NCBI RefSeq assembly: GCF_004123845.1
Contig: NZ_NBDP01000030.1
Coordinates: 953,193-1,017,192 of the forward strand
DNA length: 64,000 nucleotides
From: Allobosea sp. Tri-44
GTDB taxonomy: Bacteria; Pseudomonadota; Alphaproteobacteria; Rhizobiales; Beijerinckiaceae
Direction of reading: 5' to 3'
Below are positions 32,254 through 40,727 of the stretch, one piece after another. The translations under genes were made by a program, and so were the position numbers. The first letter of the stretch is position 1. The number at the start of each line of letters is the position of its first letter. The notes beneath the pieces are model-generated. The model did not search any database. It saw only the letters and a list, made by a program, of their open reading frames with translations, and was not told the origin of the DNA.

Positions 32254-33810
32254 ATGAATGGCGCCGACCGCCTGTGCGACACGTTGCTGGTCAACGATGT
32301 CGATGTCTGCTTCGCCAATCCCGGCACCTCCGAAATGCACTTCGTCGCAGCGCTCGACCGCAAGCCGCAGATGCGTTGCGTGCTCGGCCTGTTCGAGGGC
32401 GTGGTCACCGGCGCGGCCGATGGCTATGCCCGCATGGCCGACAAGCCGGCGGCGACGCTGCTGCATTGCGGGCCCGGCATGGCCAACGCGCTGGCCAACA
32501 TGCACAACGCCAGGCGCGCCTGGACACCGATGATCAACGTCGTCGGCGACCACGCCACCTATCACCTGCAGCATGATGCGCCGCTGACCAGCGACATCGA
32601 GAGCCTGGCCCGACCGATGTCGCAGTTCGTGCGCCGCATCGCCTCGCCCGAGGATGTCGGCCCGGCGATCGGCGAAGCCTATGCCGCCTCGCTCACCTTG
32701 CCCGGCGTCACCACCGTGATCCTGCCGGCCGATTGCGCCTGGGGCAGCGTCGAGGCGGCGGAGCTGAAGCCGACGCCGCTGTCGGCACCGGGAGAGGTCG
32801 ATGCGGCGCTGATCCGCGACGTCGCTGGCCTGCTGCGCAAGCATGGGCCGCGCGCTGCGATCATGCTGACCGGCTCGGCGCTGCGCGAGGGGCCGATGGC
32901 GATGGCGGCGCGCGTTTGCGCGGCGACCGGCGCCCAGATCTTCGCCCAGATGTCGAATGGCCGGATCGAGCGCGGTGCCGGCCGCGTCGCCATCCCGAAG
33001 GTGTTCTACCCCATCGACATGGCGCTGCAGCAACTCAAGGACATCGACCTGCTCGTCCTGATCGGCGCCCAGATGCCGGTCGGCTTCTTCGCCTATCCGG
33101 GCAAGCCAGGCCGGCTCGTGCACGAAGGCTGCCGCGTCGAGCAGTTGGCCGTGCCCGGTGATGACCTGCCGGGCACGATCGAGGCGCTGGCCGACGCGCT
33201 CTCGGCCAAGGCGACACCGCCCGCCTTCATCGCCGCGCCGCAGCCCCAAGGCGAGGCGCTGCCAACCGGCGCGCTCGACGCCGACAAGGTCTGCACCATC
33301 GTCGCGCGGCTCCTGCCCGAGAACGCGATCATCTGCGACGAATCCGTCTCGTCGGGGCGCAGCTTCTATTACGACTGCCACAGCGCGCCGCAGCACGACT
33401 ACATCCAGCTCACCGGCGGCGCGATCGGCGAAGGCATCCCGCTCTGCGTCGGCGCCGCGGTCGCCTGCCCCGATCGCAAGGTCATCGGCATGCAGGCCGA
33501 CGGCTCCGGCATGTATACGGTACAGGGCCTGTGGACGCAGGCGCGCGAGAACCTCGATGTCATCACCGTGATCTTCGCCAACCGGACCTATGCGATCCTG
33601 CACGGCGAGATGCGCGCAGTCGGCGTCAATGATTTCGGCCGCAACGCCAAGCTGATGCTCAATCTCGACGAGCCGGCGCTGGACTGGGTCGCGATGGCGA
33701 AGGGCATGGGCGTCGAGGCCGGACGGGCGACGACGGCCGAGGAGTTCACCAGGCTGTTCAAGGGCGCGCTCGGTCGCAAGGGGCCGTTCCTGATCGAGGC
33801 GGTGATCTGA
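32254..33810 (+). CDS. Thiamine-diphosphate enzyme, acetolactate-synthase large-subunit-like
   Basis: 518 residues of the ThDP decarboxylase/carboligase family (IlvB/MdlC group). The catalytic glutamate is near residue 48 in LGLFEGVVTGAADGYARM. The ThDP/Mg site is ADGSGMYTVQGLW, with N about 27 residues later in VIFANRTYAIL. The central FAD/Rossmann-like domain has weak signatures. The chain is shorter than true acetolactate synthases (about 560-590) and no ilvN-like small subunit is adjacent, so a 2-oxo-acid decarboxylase or carboligase role is more likely than branched-chain synthesis. Start ATG 32254 with GAGAGG nine bases upstream. Confidence 0.85.
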   Translation: MNGADRLCDTLLVNDVDVCFANPGTSEMHFVAALDRKPQMRCVLGLFEGVVTGAADGYARMADKPAATLLHCGPGMANALANMHNARRAWTPMINVVGDHATYHLQHDAPLTSDIESLARPMSQFVRRIASPEDVGPAIGEAYAASLTLPGVTTVILPADCAWGSVEAAELKPTPLSAPGEVDAALIRDVAGLLRKHGPRAAIMLTGSALREGPMAMAARVCAATGAQIFAQMSNGRIERGAGRVAIPKVFYPIDMALQQLKDIDLLVLIGAQMPVGFFAYPGKPGRLVHEGCRVEQLAVPGDDLPGTIEALADALSAKATPPAFIAAPQPQGEALPTGALDADKVCTIVARLLPENAIICDESVSSGRSFYYDCHSAPQHDYIQLTGGAIGEGIPLCVGAAVACPDRKVIGMQADGSGMYTVQGLWTQARENLDVITVIFANRTYAILHGEMRAVGVNDFGRNAKLMLNLDEPALDWVAMAKGMGVEAGRATTAEEFTRLFKGALGRKGPFLIEAVI

Positions 33811-33920
33811 GCTGCGAGCCTGCGCGCTCTCGATGAAGGTGTTGCCGATTGTAACCTGACGCGCCGACATAGCGAACTCAGGTTTCGATGCTTATCTCGG
33901 CGGGATCAAGGAGGTTTGAC

Positions 33921-34427
33921 ATGACGGAACGTGCTGTACTTGCAGGCGGTTGCTTCTGGGGCATGCAGGACCTGATCCGCAAGCTCCCCGGTGTCGAGAC
34001 GACCCGGGTCGGCTACACCGGCGGCGACGTGAAGAATGCGACCTATCGCAATCACGGGACCCATGCCGAGGGCATCGAGATCACCTTCGATCCCGGCAAG
34101 ATCGGCTACCGGCAGCTGGTGGAGTTCTTCTTCCAGATCCATGACCCGACGACGCTGAACCGCCAGGGCAACGACCTCGGCACCAGCTATCGCTCGGGCA
34201 TCTACTATGTCGACGAGGCGCAGAAGAAGACCGCCGAGGAGGTCATAGCCGAGGTGAACGCGTCGGGACGTTGGCCCGGCCGCGTGACCACGGAAGTGAA
34301 GCCCGAAGGCGATTTCTGGGAGGCGGAGCCGGAGCACCAGGATTATCTGGAGCGCTACCCGGCCGGCTATACCTGCCACTGGGTCCGCCCGGACTGGGTG
34401 CTGTCGGGGCGCGAGGCGGCCGAATAG
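33921..34427 (+). CDS. msrA: Peptide-methionine (S)-S-oxide reductase
   Basis: 168 residues. Repairs methionine-S-sulfoxide in proteins using thioredoxin. The nucleophilic cysteine is residue 11 in AGGCFWGMQD. GYTGGDVKNATYRNHGTHAEG, HDPTTLNRQGNDLGTSYRSG and FWEAEPEHQDYLERYP complete the MsrA signature. The tail GYTCHWVRPDW holds a possible resolving cysteine. Start at ATG 33921 with AAGGAGG six bases upstream. Cytosolic, single gene, ended by the hairpin at 34524-34545. Confidence 0.96.
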   Translation: MTERAVLAGGCFWGMQDLIRKLPGVETTRVGYTGGDVKNATYRNHGTHAEGIEITFDPGKIGYRQLVEFFFQIHDPTTLNRQGNDLGTSYRSGIYYVDEAQKKTAEEVIAEVNASGRWPGRVTTEVKPEGDFWEAEPEHQDYLERYPAGYTCHWVRPDWVLSGREAAE

Positions 34428-34471
34428 CGGCTGGAGCCAAAGGAAGAGCGGGCTGGCGTCCGCTCTTCTTC

Positions 34472-34604
34472 CTTCTCCCCTCGGGGGAGAAGGTGGCAGC
34501 GCGCAGCGCTGACGGATGAGGGAAGGGCCGCGCGCGGCCCTTTTTCTTCACCCGGTCACACCGCCCTCATCCCCTGCCGGGACCTTCTCCCCCGAGGGGA
34601 GAAG
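34472..34604. repeat. Inverted repeat with CTTCTCCCCTCGGGGGAGAAGG ends
   Basis: About 133 bases. Hairpin ends CTTCTCCCCTCGGGGGAG and CTCCCCCGAGGGGAGAAG are mirror copies, with GATGAGGG and CCCTCATC further in. A strong GC hairpin with T-tract lies at its centre. Located between convergent msrA and the HDAC-like gene. Confidence 0.8.
34524..34545 (+). terminator. Rho-independent terminator after msrA
   Basis: Self-complementary AGGGCCGCG/CGCGGCCCT followed by five T on the plus strand, about 100 bases after the msrA stop. It lies at the centre of the inverted repeat 34472-34604. Confidence 0.75.
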
Positions 34605-34609
34605 AAGCG

Positions 34610-35650
34610 CTACTTGAACCCACCCAAAAACGCGTCGAGGCAGTCGCCGATCGCCTCGATGGCGTAGCCGCCTTCCTGCACCACCAGGGTCGGCAGGCCG
34701 AGCGCCTTCACCCTCTCGCCGATCGTGGCGAAATCCGACGCTTCGAGCTTGAGCACGCCGATCGGATCGTCCTTGTGCGCGTCATAGCCGAGCGCGATGA
34801 CGAGGACCTCGGCACCGAACTCGCGAATGGCGCGGCCGGCACGATCGACCGCCGCTTCCATCTCGGCGCCGCCGGCACCGGGCGCGAGTGGCAGGTTGAT
34901 ATTGTAGCCCTCGCCCGGACCATTGCCGCGCTCGTCCTCATAGCCGGTAAAGAAGGGGTAGTAGTTCACCGGGTCGGCATGGACCGAGATCGTCAGCACG
35001 TCGTCGCGGCGATAGAAGATTTGCTGGGTGCCGTCGCCGTGATGGGCGTCGACATCGAGGATCGCGACCTTGCGGAATTTACGGCGCAGGCGCTGCGCCG
35101 CGATCGCGGTGTTGTTGAGGTAGCAGAAGCCGGAGGCGCGGTCGGCGCGGGCATGATGGCCCGAGGGGCGGCAGAGCGAATAGACGGCGCGCTCGCCAGC
35201 GAGGATCGCGTCAGCGCCCGAGACCGCCGTCTCGGCCGAGCGCAGGGTCGAGAGCCAGCAATGCTCGCCGACCGGCACCGACATATCGCCGAGATACCAG
35301 CCCATCTGGCCGACGATGCCGATCGGCCGGCAGGGCGGGCGCACATCCTCGTCGGTGCGGCCGCTCCAATAGGGGAAGGTGTTGGGCCAGGCTTCCGGTC
35401 CCCGTTCGGGCAAAGCAAGCCAGCGCTCCCACAAGCCCTCGAGGAAGCGGACGAAGCCTTCGTCATGAACCGCCAGGATCGGGCCTGTGCCGTGCTCGGC
35501 CGGACGCTCGGGCGTGATGCCGTGCTTGGCCAGCGCGCCGAGCAGCCGCTCGGTCCGCTCCGGCAGGTCCTTCGGCGCCACGATCTGGCCGAAGCGCATA
35601 TATTGCTGCGGATCATGCTTGGACTGGTCGGGATGGTAGAAGGCGCGCAT
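34610..35650 (-). CDS. Histone-deacetylase-family acetylpolyamine amidohydrolase-like protein
   Basis: 346 residues of the class II HDAC/AphA fold, a Zn-dependent deacetylase of acetylated amines or polyamines. The tandem active-site histidines are near residue 160 in RPSGHHARADRASGF. Zn ligands are expected in LDVDAHHGDGTQQIF and in ALGYDAHKDDP. The catalytic-tyrosine region is EGGYAIEAIG. N-terminal MRAFYHPDQSKHDPQQYM and MSVPVGEHCW are seen in bacterial acetylpolyamine amidohydrolases. Start at ATG 35650; longer starts would add a Cys-rich leader. Cytosolic. Confidence 0.88.
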   Translation of the reverse strand: MRAFYHPDQSKHDPQQYMRFGQIVAPKDLPERTERLLGALAKHGITPERPAEHGTGPILAVHDEGFVRFLEGLWERWLALPERGPEAWPNTFPYWSGRTDEDVRPPCRPIGIVGQMGWYLGDMSVPVGEHCWLSTLRSAETAVSGADAILAGERAVYSLCRPSGHHARADRASGFCYLNNTAIAAQRLRRKFRKVAILDVDAHHGDGTQQIFYRRDDVLTISVHADPVNYYPFFTGYEDERGNGPGEGYNINLPLAPGAGGAEMEAAVDRAGRAIREFGAEVLVIALGYDAHKDDPIGVLKLEASDFATIGERVKALGLPTLVVQEGGYAIEAIGDCLDAFLGGFK

Positions 35651-35721
35651 GCAAGGCTCGTGGCTTTGATCAGGAAGCGCGCATAGCGCCACGAAAACCA
35701 TTCCACGACCAGTGCGCCGGC

Positions 35722-38040
35722 TCAGGCGGCGGCACTATCCCCGTGCATGGCGCCGTTCTTCGGCAACAGGTCCGGCAGCTGCAGCAGCCGGGGCACGAGG
35801 CTTGCTGGGGCGGGTTTCGCGTAACGATAGCCCTGGGCGAAGCGGCAGCCATGCTCGCGCAGGAAGGCCTCCTGCTCGGCGGTCTCGACCCCCTCGGCGA
35901 TGACATCGAGACGAAGATCGGCCGCGAGCCGGATCAGCGCCCGCACGATCGCCGCATCGCCCTGCCCCTCGGCGACATGGCTGACGAAGCCGCGATCGAT
36001 CTTGAGGGCGTCGACCGGGAAGCGCTTGAGATGGGTCAGCGAGGCATAGCCGGTGCCGAAATCGTCGAGCGCGACACGCAGGCCCGCCGCGCGCAAGGTC
36101 TTCAGCGTGCGCTCGGCCTCGTCGGCATTGCGGGTGAGCAGCACCGTCTCGGTGACCTCGACGCCGAAGCGATCGGCCGGCACGCCGGCTGCCGCCAGTT
36201 GCGCGAGGAGGCGCTCCGGCAGCGCCGGGTCGCGGAAGACGCTCGCCGCGAGGTTGACATGGACATGGCCGACATCGAGGCCGGCATCGAGCCAGCGCCG
36301 CAGATCGCTCACCGCCGCGGCGATGATCGCATCGCTGATCCCGTTGGCGATCTCGGCGTCCTGGAAACCTTCCTGGAAAGCCGCGGCCGGGATGATGCCG
36401 CGCTCGGCATGGCGCCAGCGCGCCAACGCCTCGAAGCCGGCGATCCGGCCGGTGTCGAGCGCGACCTGCGGCTGATAGTAGGGCAGGATTCGCTCTTCCT
36501 TCAGCGCGCCGGCCAGCCCCTGGCAGACGGCGACCCGGCGCGCCATCGCGGCCCGCATCGACGGCTCGTAGACGATCGCCATGTTGCGGCCGTTCGCCTT
36601 GGCCCGATAGAGCGCGAGATCGGCGTCCTTCATCAGCTCGACAGCGTCCCGATCATGCTCGGGCGCGAACGCAATGCCGAGGCTCGCACGCGTCGCGATC
36701 GTCTGCCCGGCATGTTCGCAGGGCTGGCGCAGCACCTCGATCAGCCGCTCGCCCTTCGCCAGGGCCTGCACCGTCGTCAGCCGCTCGGCGGTCAGCACGA
36801 TGAACTCGTCGCCACCGAGACGGGCGACGAAGTCCTCCGGGCCGATCGCTGCGGCAAGCCGCGCCGCCGCCTTGATCAGCAGCGCGTCACCGGCATCGTG
36901 GCCGAGCGTGTCGTTGACCGATTTGAAGTCGTCGAGGTCGATCAGCAAGAGCCCGACCGCGCCGCCCTTGCGCGCCATGCGCGCCAACTCCCGCTGCAGC
37001 CGCTCGCCAAAGAGCAGCCGGTTCGGCAAGCCGGTCAGCGCATCGTGCGTCGCCTGCAGCCGCGTCCGCGCCTCGGCCGCCTTGCGGTCGGTGATGTCGA
37101 CGATCCCCGCGACCACCGCCGGCGCCTCGCCGATCGGCAGCGTCGTCGCGGTGATCAGGACGTCGCGCACGGCGCCGCTGCCGTCGCGGACCTTCGCCTC
37201 ATGACTTTTGATCTGCTCCTGCTCATGCAACAAGCGGGCGATCATGCGCCGGTTGCCGCCATCGAGCAGGACATCCTGGACCTGTGCCTGCGTGACCTCC
37301 TCGCCGAAATAGCGCTTGGCGGCATCGTTGCCGCGCAGGAAGCGGCCCTCGTCACGCGAGGTGACGATGAGCGGGATCGGCACCGCCATGAAGATGCGCT
37401 CGATCATCGCCTGGCTGGCGACGAGCTCGTCCTTGGCCTGGCGCTCGGCCTGTGTCGCCGCCCATTCGAGCCGGCGCAGGCGGTTGCCGTGGACGACGAC
37501 CAGCCCAAGCGCGAAATTGAGCATCACGAGGACGAGGATCAGGCCCGGCAAGGTCGTGGGCATCGGCCCGCGGCCGAGATAGCCGGCGAGCATGAGAGCA
37601 CTGCAACCGACACCCAGGACCATGCTCCAGCGAAAGGCCGTCGGCGCCACCAGATAGAAGATCGAGGGCAGCATCAGCACGACGAAGAGCGCAAGATCAC
37701 TGCGCGACGACACCAGCAGCGCGACGGCGAGGGCGGTCGTGACCTCCCAGCCGATCAGCACGGCTTGCGCCTGCGAGAAGCGCGTCGCCCGGCGCACCAG
37801 CGCAAAGCAGAGCAGCGAGGCGAAGACGACCACGAGGCGCGCCGGCACGGCGACGAAGAAATGCGGCGTGCCGTGGAAGCGCCAGTCGCTGGCGAGAAAG
37901 AGCGTGTTGAGGATCGCCGAGATCAAGAAGATCAAGCGGCACTGCCGGAGCATCTCGGCAAAGCGCGCATCGCGGAACGCCACTTCCCGGAGGGAATCGC
38001 GGAATTCACCACCGAATCGAAACAGGCCGTCGCGCGTCAT
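35722..38040 (-). CDS. Membrane PAS-GGDEF-EAL cyclic-di-GMP signalling protein
   Basis: 772 residues. The N-terminal ~200 residues contain five or six membrane segments. A PAS-like sensor (about 215-325) is followed by a GGDEF domain with an intact RLGGDEF motif near residue 408 (diguanylate cyclase). The EAL domain begins near 515 and has GFEALARWRH, FGVEVTETVL, LDDFGTGYASL and VIAEGVETAEQ, the residues expected for a phosphodiesterase. Both halves therefore look catalytically competent. Because bcsA in this window has a PilZ-type tail, this is one candidate source of its c-di-GMP, by inference. Start ATG 38040. Confidence 0.93.
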   Translation of the reverse strand: MTRDGLFRFGGEFRDSLREVAFRDARFAEMLRQCRLIFLISAILNTLFLASDWRFHGTPHFFVAVPARLVVVFASLLCFALVRRATRFSQAQAVLIGWEVTTALAVALLVSSRSDLALFVVLMLPSIFYLVAPTAFRWSMVLGVGCSALMLAGYLGRGPMPTTLPGLILVLVMLNFALGLVVVHGNRLRRLEWAATQAERQAKDELVASQAMIERIFMAVPIPLIVTSRDEGRFLRGNDAAKRYFGEEVTQAQVQDVLLDGGNRRMIARLLHEQEQIKSHEAKVRDGSGAVRDVLITATTLPIGEAPAVVAGIVDITDRKAAEARTRLQATHDALTGLPNRLLFGERLQRELARMARKGGAVGLLLIDLDDFKSVNDTLGHDAGDALLIKAAARLAAAIGPEDFVARLGGDEFIVLTAERLTTVQALAKGERLIEVLRQPCEHAGQTIATRASLGIAFAPEHDRDAVELMKDADLALYRAKANGRNMAIVYEPSMRAAMARRVAVCQGLAGALKEERILPYYQPQVALDTGRIAGFEALARWRHAERGIIPAAAFQEGFQDAEIANGISDAIIAAAVSDLRRWLDAGLDVGHVHVNLAASVFRDPALPERLLAQLAAAGVPADRFGVEVTETVLLTRNADEAERTLKTLRAAGLRVALDDFGTGYASLTHLKRFPVDALKIDRGFVSHVAEGQGDAAIVRALIRLAADLRLDVIAEGVETAEQEAFLREHGCRFAQGYRYAKPAPASLVPRLLQLPDLLPKNGAMHGDSAAA

Positions 38041-38115
38041 GCGCGTACCGTCACCCGGCGCTGGTCAAAGCGAGGTTAAGGTGAAATGGCCAGCTGTCTT
38101 GGCCAATAGTCTTGG

Positions 38116-38736
38116 CTAGCTGGCTTCGCCAGCCTTGACCGGCGCGACCAGAGCCGCGAGCTCATCGGCAAGCTGGGCGATGTCGAAGCGCCCCTCGCGG
38201 TACCAGTCGACCGAGCCGTTCATCGCCCCGAGCAGGAAGAGGCGCAGCCGCTCCGGCGCTGCCCCGACCGCCAGCGCGCCCGTGCCGGCGAGCTCCTCGA
38301 TCAGCAAGCGCCAGACATCCTCATAGTCGCGGCGGATACGCCGGACGCTTTCCGGCGTCGGGTTCTCGCCGAAGCTGAAGACCTTGATGCTGGCGCAGGT
38401 GTAGTCGGAATGGCCGTGCAGCGCGGACAGATGCGCCGCGATCGCCGCTGCGAGCCGGCGGCGCGGATCGGCTTCACCGGCGGCGGCGAGCGCCGCCGCC
38501 ACGGCCTCGTGGACGAAGCGGACCCCGTCGTTGACGACCGCCTCGACGATCTCCTCCTTCGAGGCGAAATGATGATAGAGGCTGGCCTTGCGGATGCCGA
38601 CGGCTTCGGCGATCTCGCGCAGGCTCGTCTGGTGATAGCCATTGCTGCGCAGCAGACGCGCCGCATGGTCGAGGATCAGGCGGCGTGCGCCGCCCTTTAA
38701 CCGCCCTCTTCCGGTCTTCGCATCAGCATCCATCAT
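38116..38736 (-). CDS. TetR-family transcriptional regulator
   Basis: 206 residues. DNA-binding domain at about 15-62: RRLILDHAARLLRSNGYHQT, then SLREIAEAVGIRKASLYHHF. The C-terminal ligand domain is helical and variable. The start is at the tandem ATG codons 38736/38733; upstream sequence is part of a palindromic repeat and no good Shine-Dalgarno is present, so the start is tentative. It lies downstream of the acyl-CoA dehydrogenase gene on the same strand and may regulate it. Confidence 0.88.
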   Translation of the reverse strand: MMDADAKTGRGRLKGGARRLILDHAARLLRSNGYHQTSLREIAEAVGIRKASLYHHFASKEEIVEAVVNDGVRFVHEAVAAALAAAGEADPRRRLAAAIAAHLSALHGHSDYTCASIKVFSFGENPTPESVRRIRRDYEDVWRLLIEELAGTGALAVGAAPERLRLFLLGAMNGSVDWYREGRFDIAQLADELAALVAPVKAGEAS

Positions 38737-38742
38737 GCCGCC

Positions 38743-38848
38743 GTCATTCCGGACAAGCCGCGCGAGCGGCGCAGCTCCGGAATCCATCGAAGGGCGCAAG
38801 AGCTCTATGATGGATTCCGGCACTCCGCTTCGCTGCGGCCGGAATGAC
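38743..38848. repeat. Palindromic repeat, GTCATTCCGG family, copy 2
   Basis: About 106 bases: GTCATTCCGGACAAGC at the left and GGCCGGAATGAC at the right, with internal CCGGAATCCATCGA and TGATGGATTCCGG. Nearly the same sequence recurs at 41936-42038. Lies between the acyl-CoA dehydrogenase and tetR genes and may overlap the tetR ribosome binding region. Confidence 0.9.
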
Positions 38849-38880
38849 GGCGAAGGGGAGTTCCGTCACCGCAAACGTCC

Positions 38881-40068
38881 TCACAACCGCTTCGCCACCT
38901 CTTCGAGCATGACTTCGGTGGCGCCGCCGCCGATTGCCTGGACGCGGGCGTCACGGGCCATGCGCTCGATCGCGCTCTCGCGCATGAAGCCCATGCCGCC
39001 ATGGAACTGGACGCAGGCATACATGACTTCGTTGACCAGCTCGCCGCAATAAGCCTTGACCATCGAGACCTCGCGCGTCGCGTCGAAGCCCCTGGCATCG
39101 AGCCAGGCAGCATGATGGACGAGCTGACGCCCGGCCTCGACTTTGCCTGCGAGCATGGCGAGCTTCTGCCGGATCGCCTGCTTGTCCCAGAGCGGCGCGC
39201 CGAAGGCCATGCGCGTGCGGACATAGTCGAGCGTCAGCTCGAGCGCGGCCTGCGCCTCGCCCATCGCCATGGCGCCGATCACGGTGCGCTCGTTCTGGAA
39301 GTTGCGCATGATCGCGTAGAAGCCGCGTCCCTCGCCACCGAGCAGGTTCTCGGCCGGAATCCGGCAATCCTCGAAGATCAGCTCGGCGGTGTCGGAGGAA
39401 CGCCAGCCATGCTTGTCGAGGGCGCGGCCGACGCGGAAGCCCGGCGTGCCCTTCTCGACCAGGAACATCGACACCGCCTGCGAAGGCTTCGCCGACGGAT
39501 CGGTCTTGGCGGCGACGCAGTAGAGATCGGCGTGGACGCCGTTGGTGATGAACATCTTAGCGCCGTTCAGTACATAGGAGTCGCCGTCGCGCCGGGCGGT
39601 GGTACGGATGCCTTTCACGTCGGAGCCGGCATCGGGTTCGGTGACGGCGATGGCGCAGATCACCTTGCCGGCGATGATGTCGGGCAGCCAGCGGTCGCGC
39701 TGCTCCTTGCTGCCGGCATTGAAGACATGGACCGAGGCCATGTCGGTGTGGACGAGGGCGGTGATGGCAAAGCCCGAGAAGGTCGAGCGGCCGAGCTCCT
39801 CGGCCAGCACCACGGTGGCGAGCGTATCGAGCTCGGAGCCGCCATATTCGGCCGGGTAGCGGATGCCGAGAAAGCCGAGCTCGCCCATGCGGCGCAGCAC
39901 CTCGCGCGGCACCATGCCGGCCTCTTCCCAGGCGAGCCCGTGCGGCTTGACCTCGCTCGCGACGAAGCGGCGCAACTGGTCGCGCAGCGCCTCGTGTTCC
40001 TCGCTGAAATAGGGCGAACGGAGTGTCCCGCCGCCAGCCGCATCGAAATTGTCCATCGCCGCCAGCAT
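38881..40068 (-). CDS. Acyl-CoA dehydrogenase
   Basis: 395 residues. FAD enzyme that introduces a 2,3 double bond into an acyl-CoA. CAIAVTEPDAGSDVKG and YVLNGAKMFITNG are the two PROSITE-like ACAD signatures, FQNERTVIGAMAMGEAQAAL follows, and QFHGGMGFMRESAIERMARD is near the C terminus. The usual YEG glutamate position reads IGGGATEV, so the base is not there. As in isovaleryl-CoA and long-chain dehydrogenases it may instead be the glutamate of QNERTV. Start ATG 40068 (ATG 40056 is an alternative). Probably regulated by the adjacent TetR gene. Confidence 0.92.
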   Translation of the reverse strand: MLAAMDNFDAAGGGTLRSPYFSEEHEALRDQLRRFVASEVKPHGLAWEEAGMVPREVLRRMGELGFLGIRYPAEYGGSELDTLATVVLAEELGRSTFSGFAITALVHTDMASVHVFNAGSKEQRDRWLPDIIAGKVICAIAVTEPDAGSDVKGIRTTARRDGDSYVLNGAKMFITNGVHADLYCVAAKTDPSAKPSQAVSMFLVEKGTPGFRVGRALDKHGWRSSDTAELIFEDCRIPAENLLGGEGRGFYAIMRNFQNERTVIGAMAMGEAQAALELTLDYVRTRMAFGAPLWDKQAIRQKLAMLAGKVEAGRQLVHHAAWLDARGFDATREVSMVKAYCGELVNEVMYACVQFHGGMGFMRESAIERMARDARVQAIGGGATEVMLEEVAKRL

Positions 40069-40135
40069 GCTCCCATGTCTCCGCGATAGCTTACCCTACC
40101 GGTCGGCAGGTAGACAACTCTCGAATGCCGCGAAG

Positions 40136-40164
40136 AAGAGAGGAGCGGCGCTCGCTCCTCTCTT
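40136..40164 (-). terminator. Hairpin terminator-like element after the small secreted protein gene
   Basis: Perfect 12-bp stem AAGAGAGGAGCG/CGCTCCTCTCTT with a 5-base loop, 44 bases after the minus-strand stop at 40208. The following sequence is only mildly T-rich, so termination strength is uncertain. Confidence 0.5.
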
Positions 40165-40207
40165 CCTCCGGACCGGTGTCATCGACCGGCCTGGCTCTCC
40201 TCGGGGC

Positions 40208-40471
40208 TCAGTTGCAGCCGCAGCCGTGCCCACCATTGCCGATGCCGATACCGCCGCGGCCGACGCTGACCCGGTTGCCGTTCAGGATGCCATTGCCGCT
40301 CAGCACCGAGACGTTGTTGAGCACCTTGACGTTCGAGACGGCAGTCGTGACGGACGCCACCGAGGCGAAGACACCGCCGAGAAGGCCGCCACCACGGCCA
40401 CCCTTGCTTCCTGCGAAGGCGGGGGTGACGGAAAAGGCAGCGATCGAGGCAAGAACAATTGCGTACTTCAT
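40208..40471 (-). CDS. Small secreted Gly/Asn/Val-rich protein
   Basis: 87 residues. Signal peptide MKYAIVLASIAAFSVTPAFA; the mature part is Gly-rich at both ends with a central SVTTAVSNVKVLNNVSVLSG and a C terminus GGIGIGNGGHGCGCN. The Asn/Val repetition (NVKVLNNVSVLSGNGILNGN) hints at a small beta-solenoid or adhesive peptide, an inference. ATG 40471 follows GGGAGAG. It is divergent from a second secreted protein gene across an AT-richer 256-bp spacer. No family recognised. Confidence 0.7.
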   Translation of the reverse strand: MKYAIVLASIAAFSVTPAFAGSKGGRGGGLLGGVFASVASVTTAVSNVKVLNNVSVLSGNGILNGNRVSVGRGGIGIGNGGHGCGCN

Positions 40472-40727
40472 CTTTCTCTCCCTGCTCTCGCTCCGGGTGT
40501 CGAAGCGATATACACGTTATGGTTGTGTTTTACTTTGACTGCAATCTGAACGCATTGTTAACCATACTTGCTAGCCTTAACCGGGGAGCGCCCGAATACA
40601 GAAGCCAATATTATCTCGGCTAAAATGTATTACGCCAAATCTATTCTTGGAACTACGAACCACATCTTGATAGTATTAACTGGCCGTTAGGCATGATTAC
40701 CTATCTTTGTCTGAGAGGGGTGATGTC
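40472..40727. other. AT-richer divergent spacer between two secreted-protein genes
   Basis: 256 bases with visibly more A/T than the rest of the window (for example around 40500-40700), holding the promoters of both outward-reading genes. Contains a GTTAACC-like motif and poly-T runs, but no clear gene or operator. Confidence 0.6.

Noticed and set aside
35743..38079. Long open frame antisense to the GGDEF-EAL gene
   Set aside because: Arg/Asp/Gln-rich shadow of a high-GC gene; the opposite strand carries intact GGDEF and EAL motifs.
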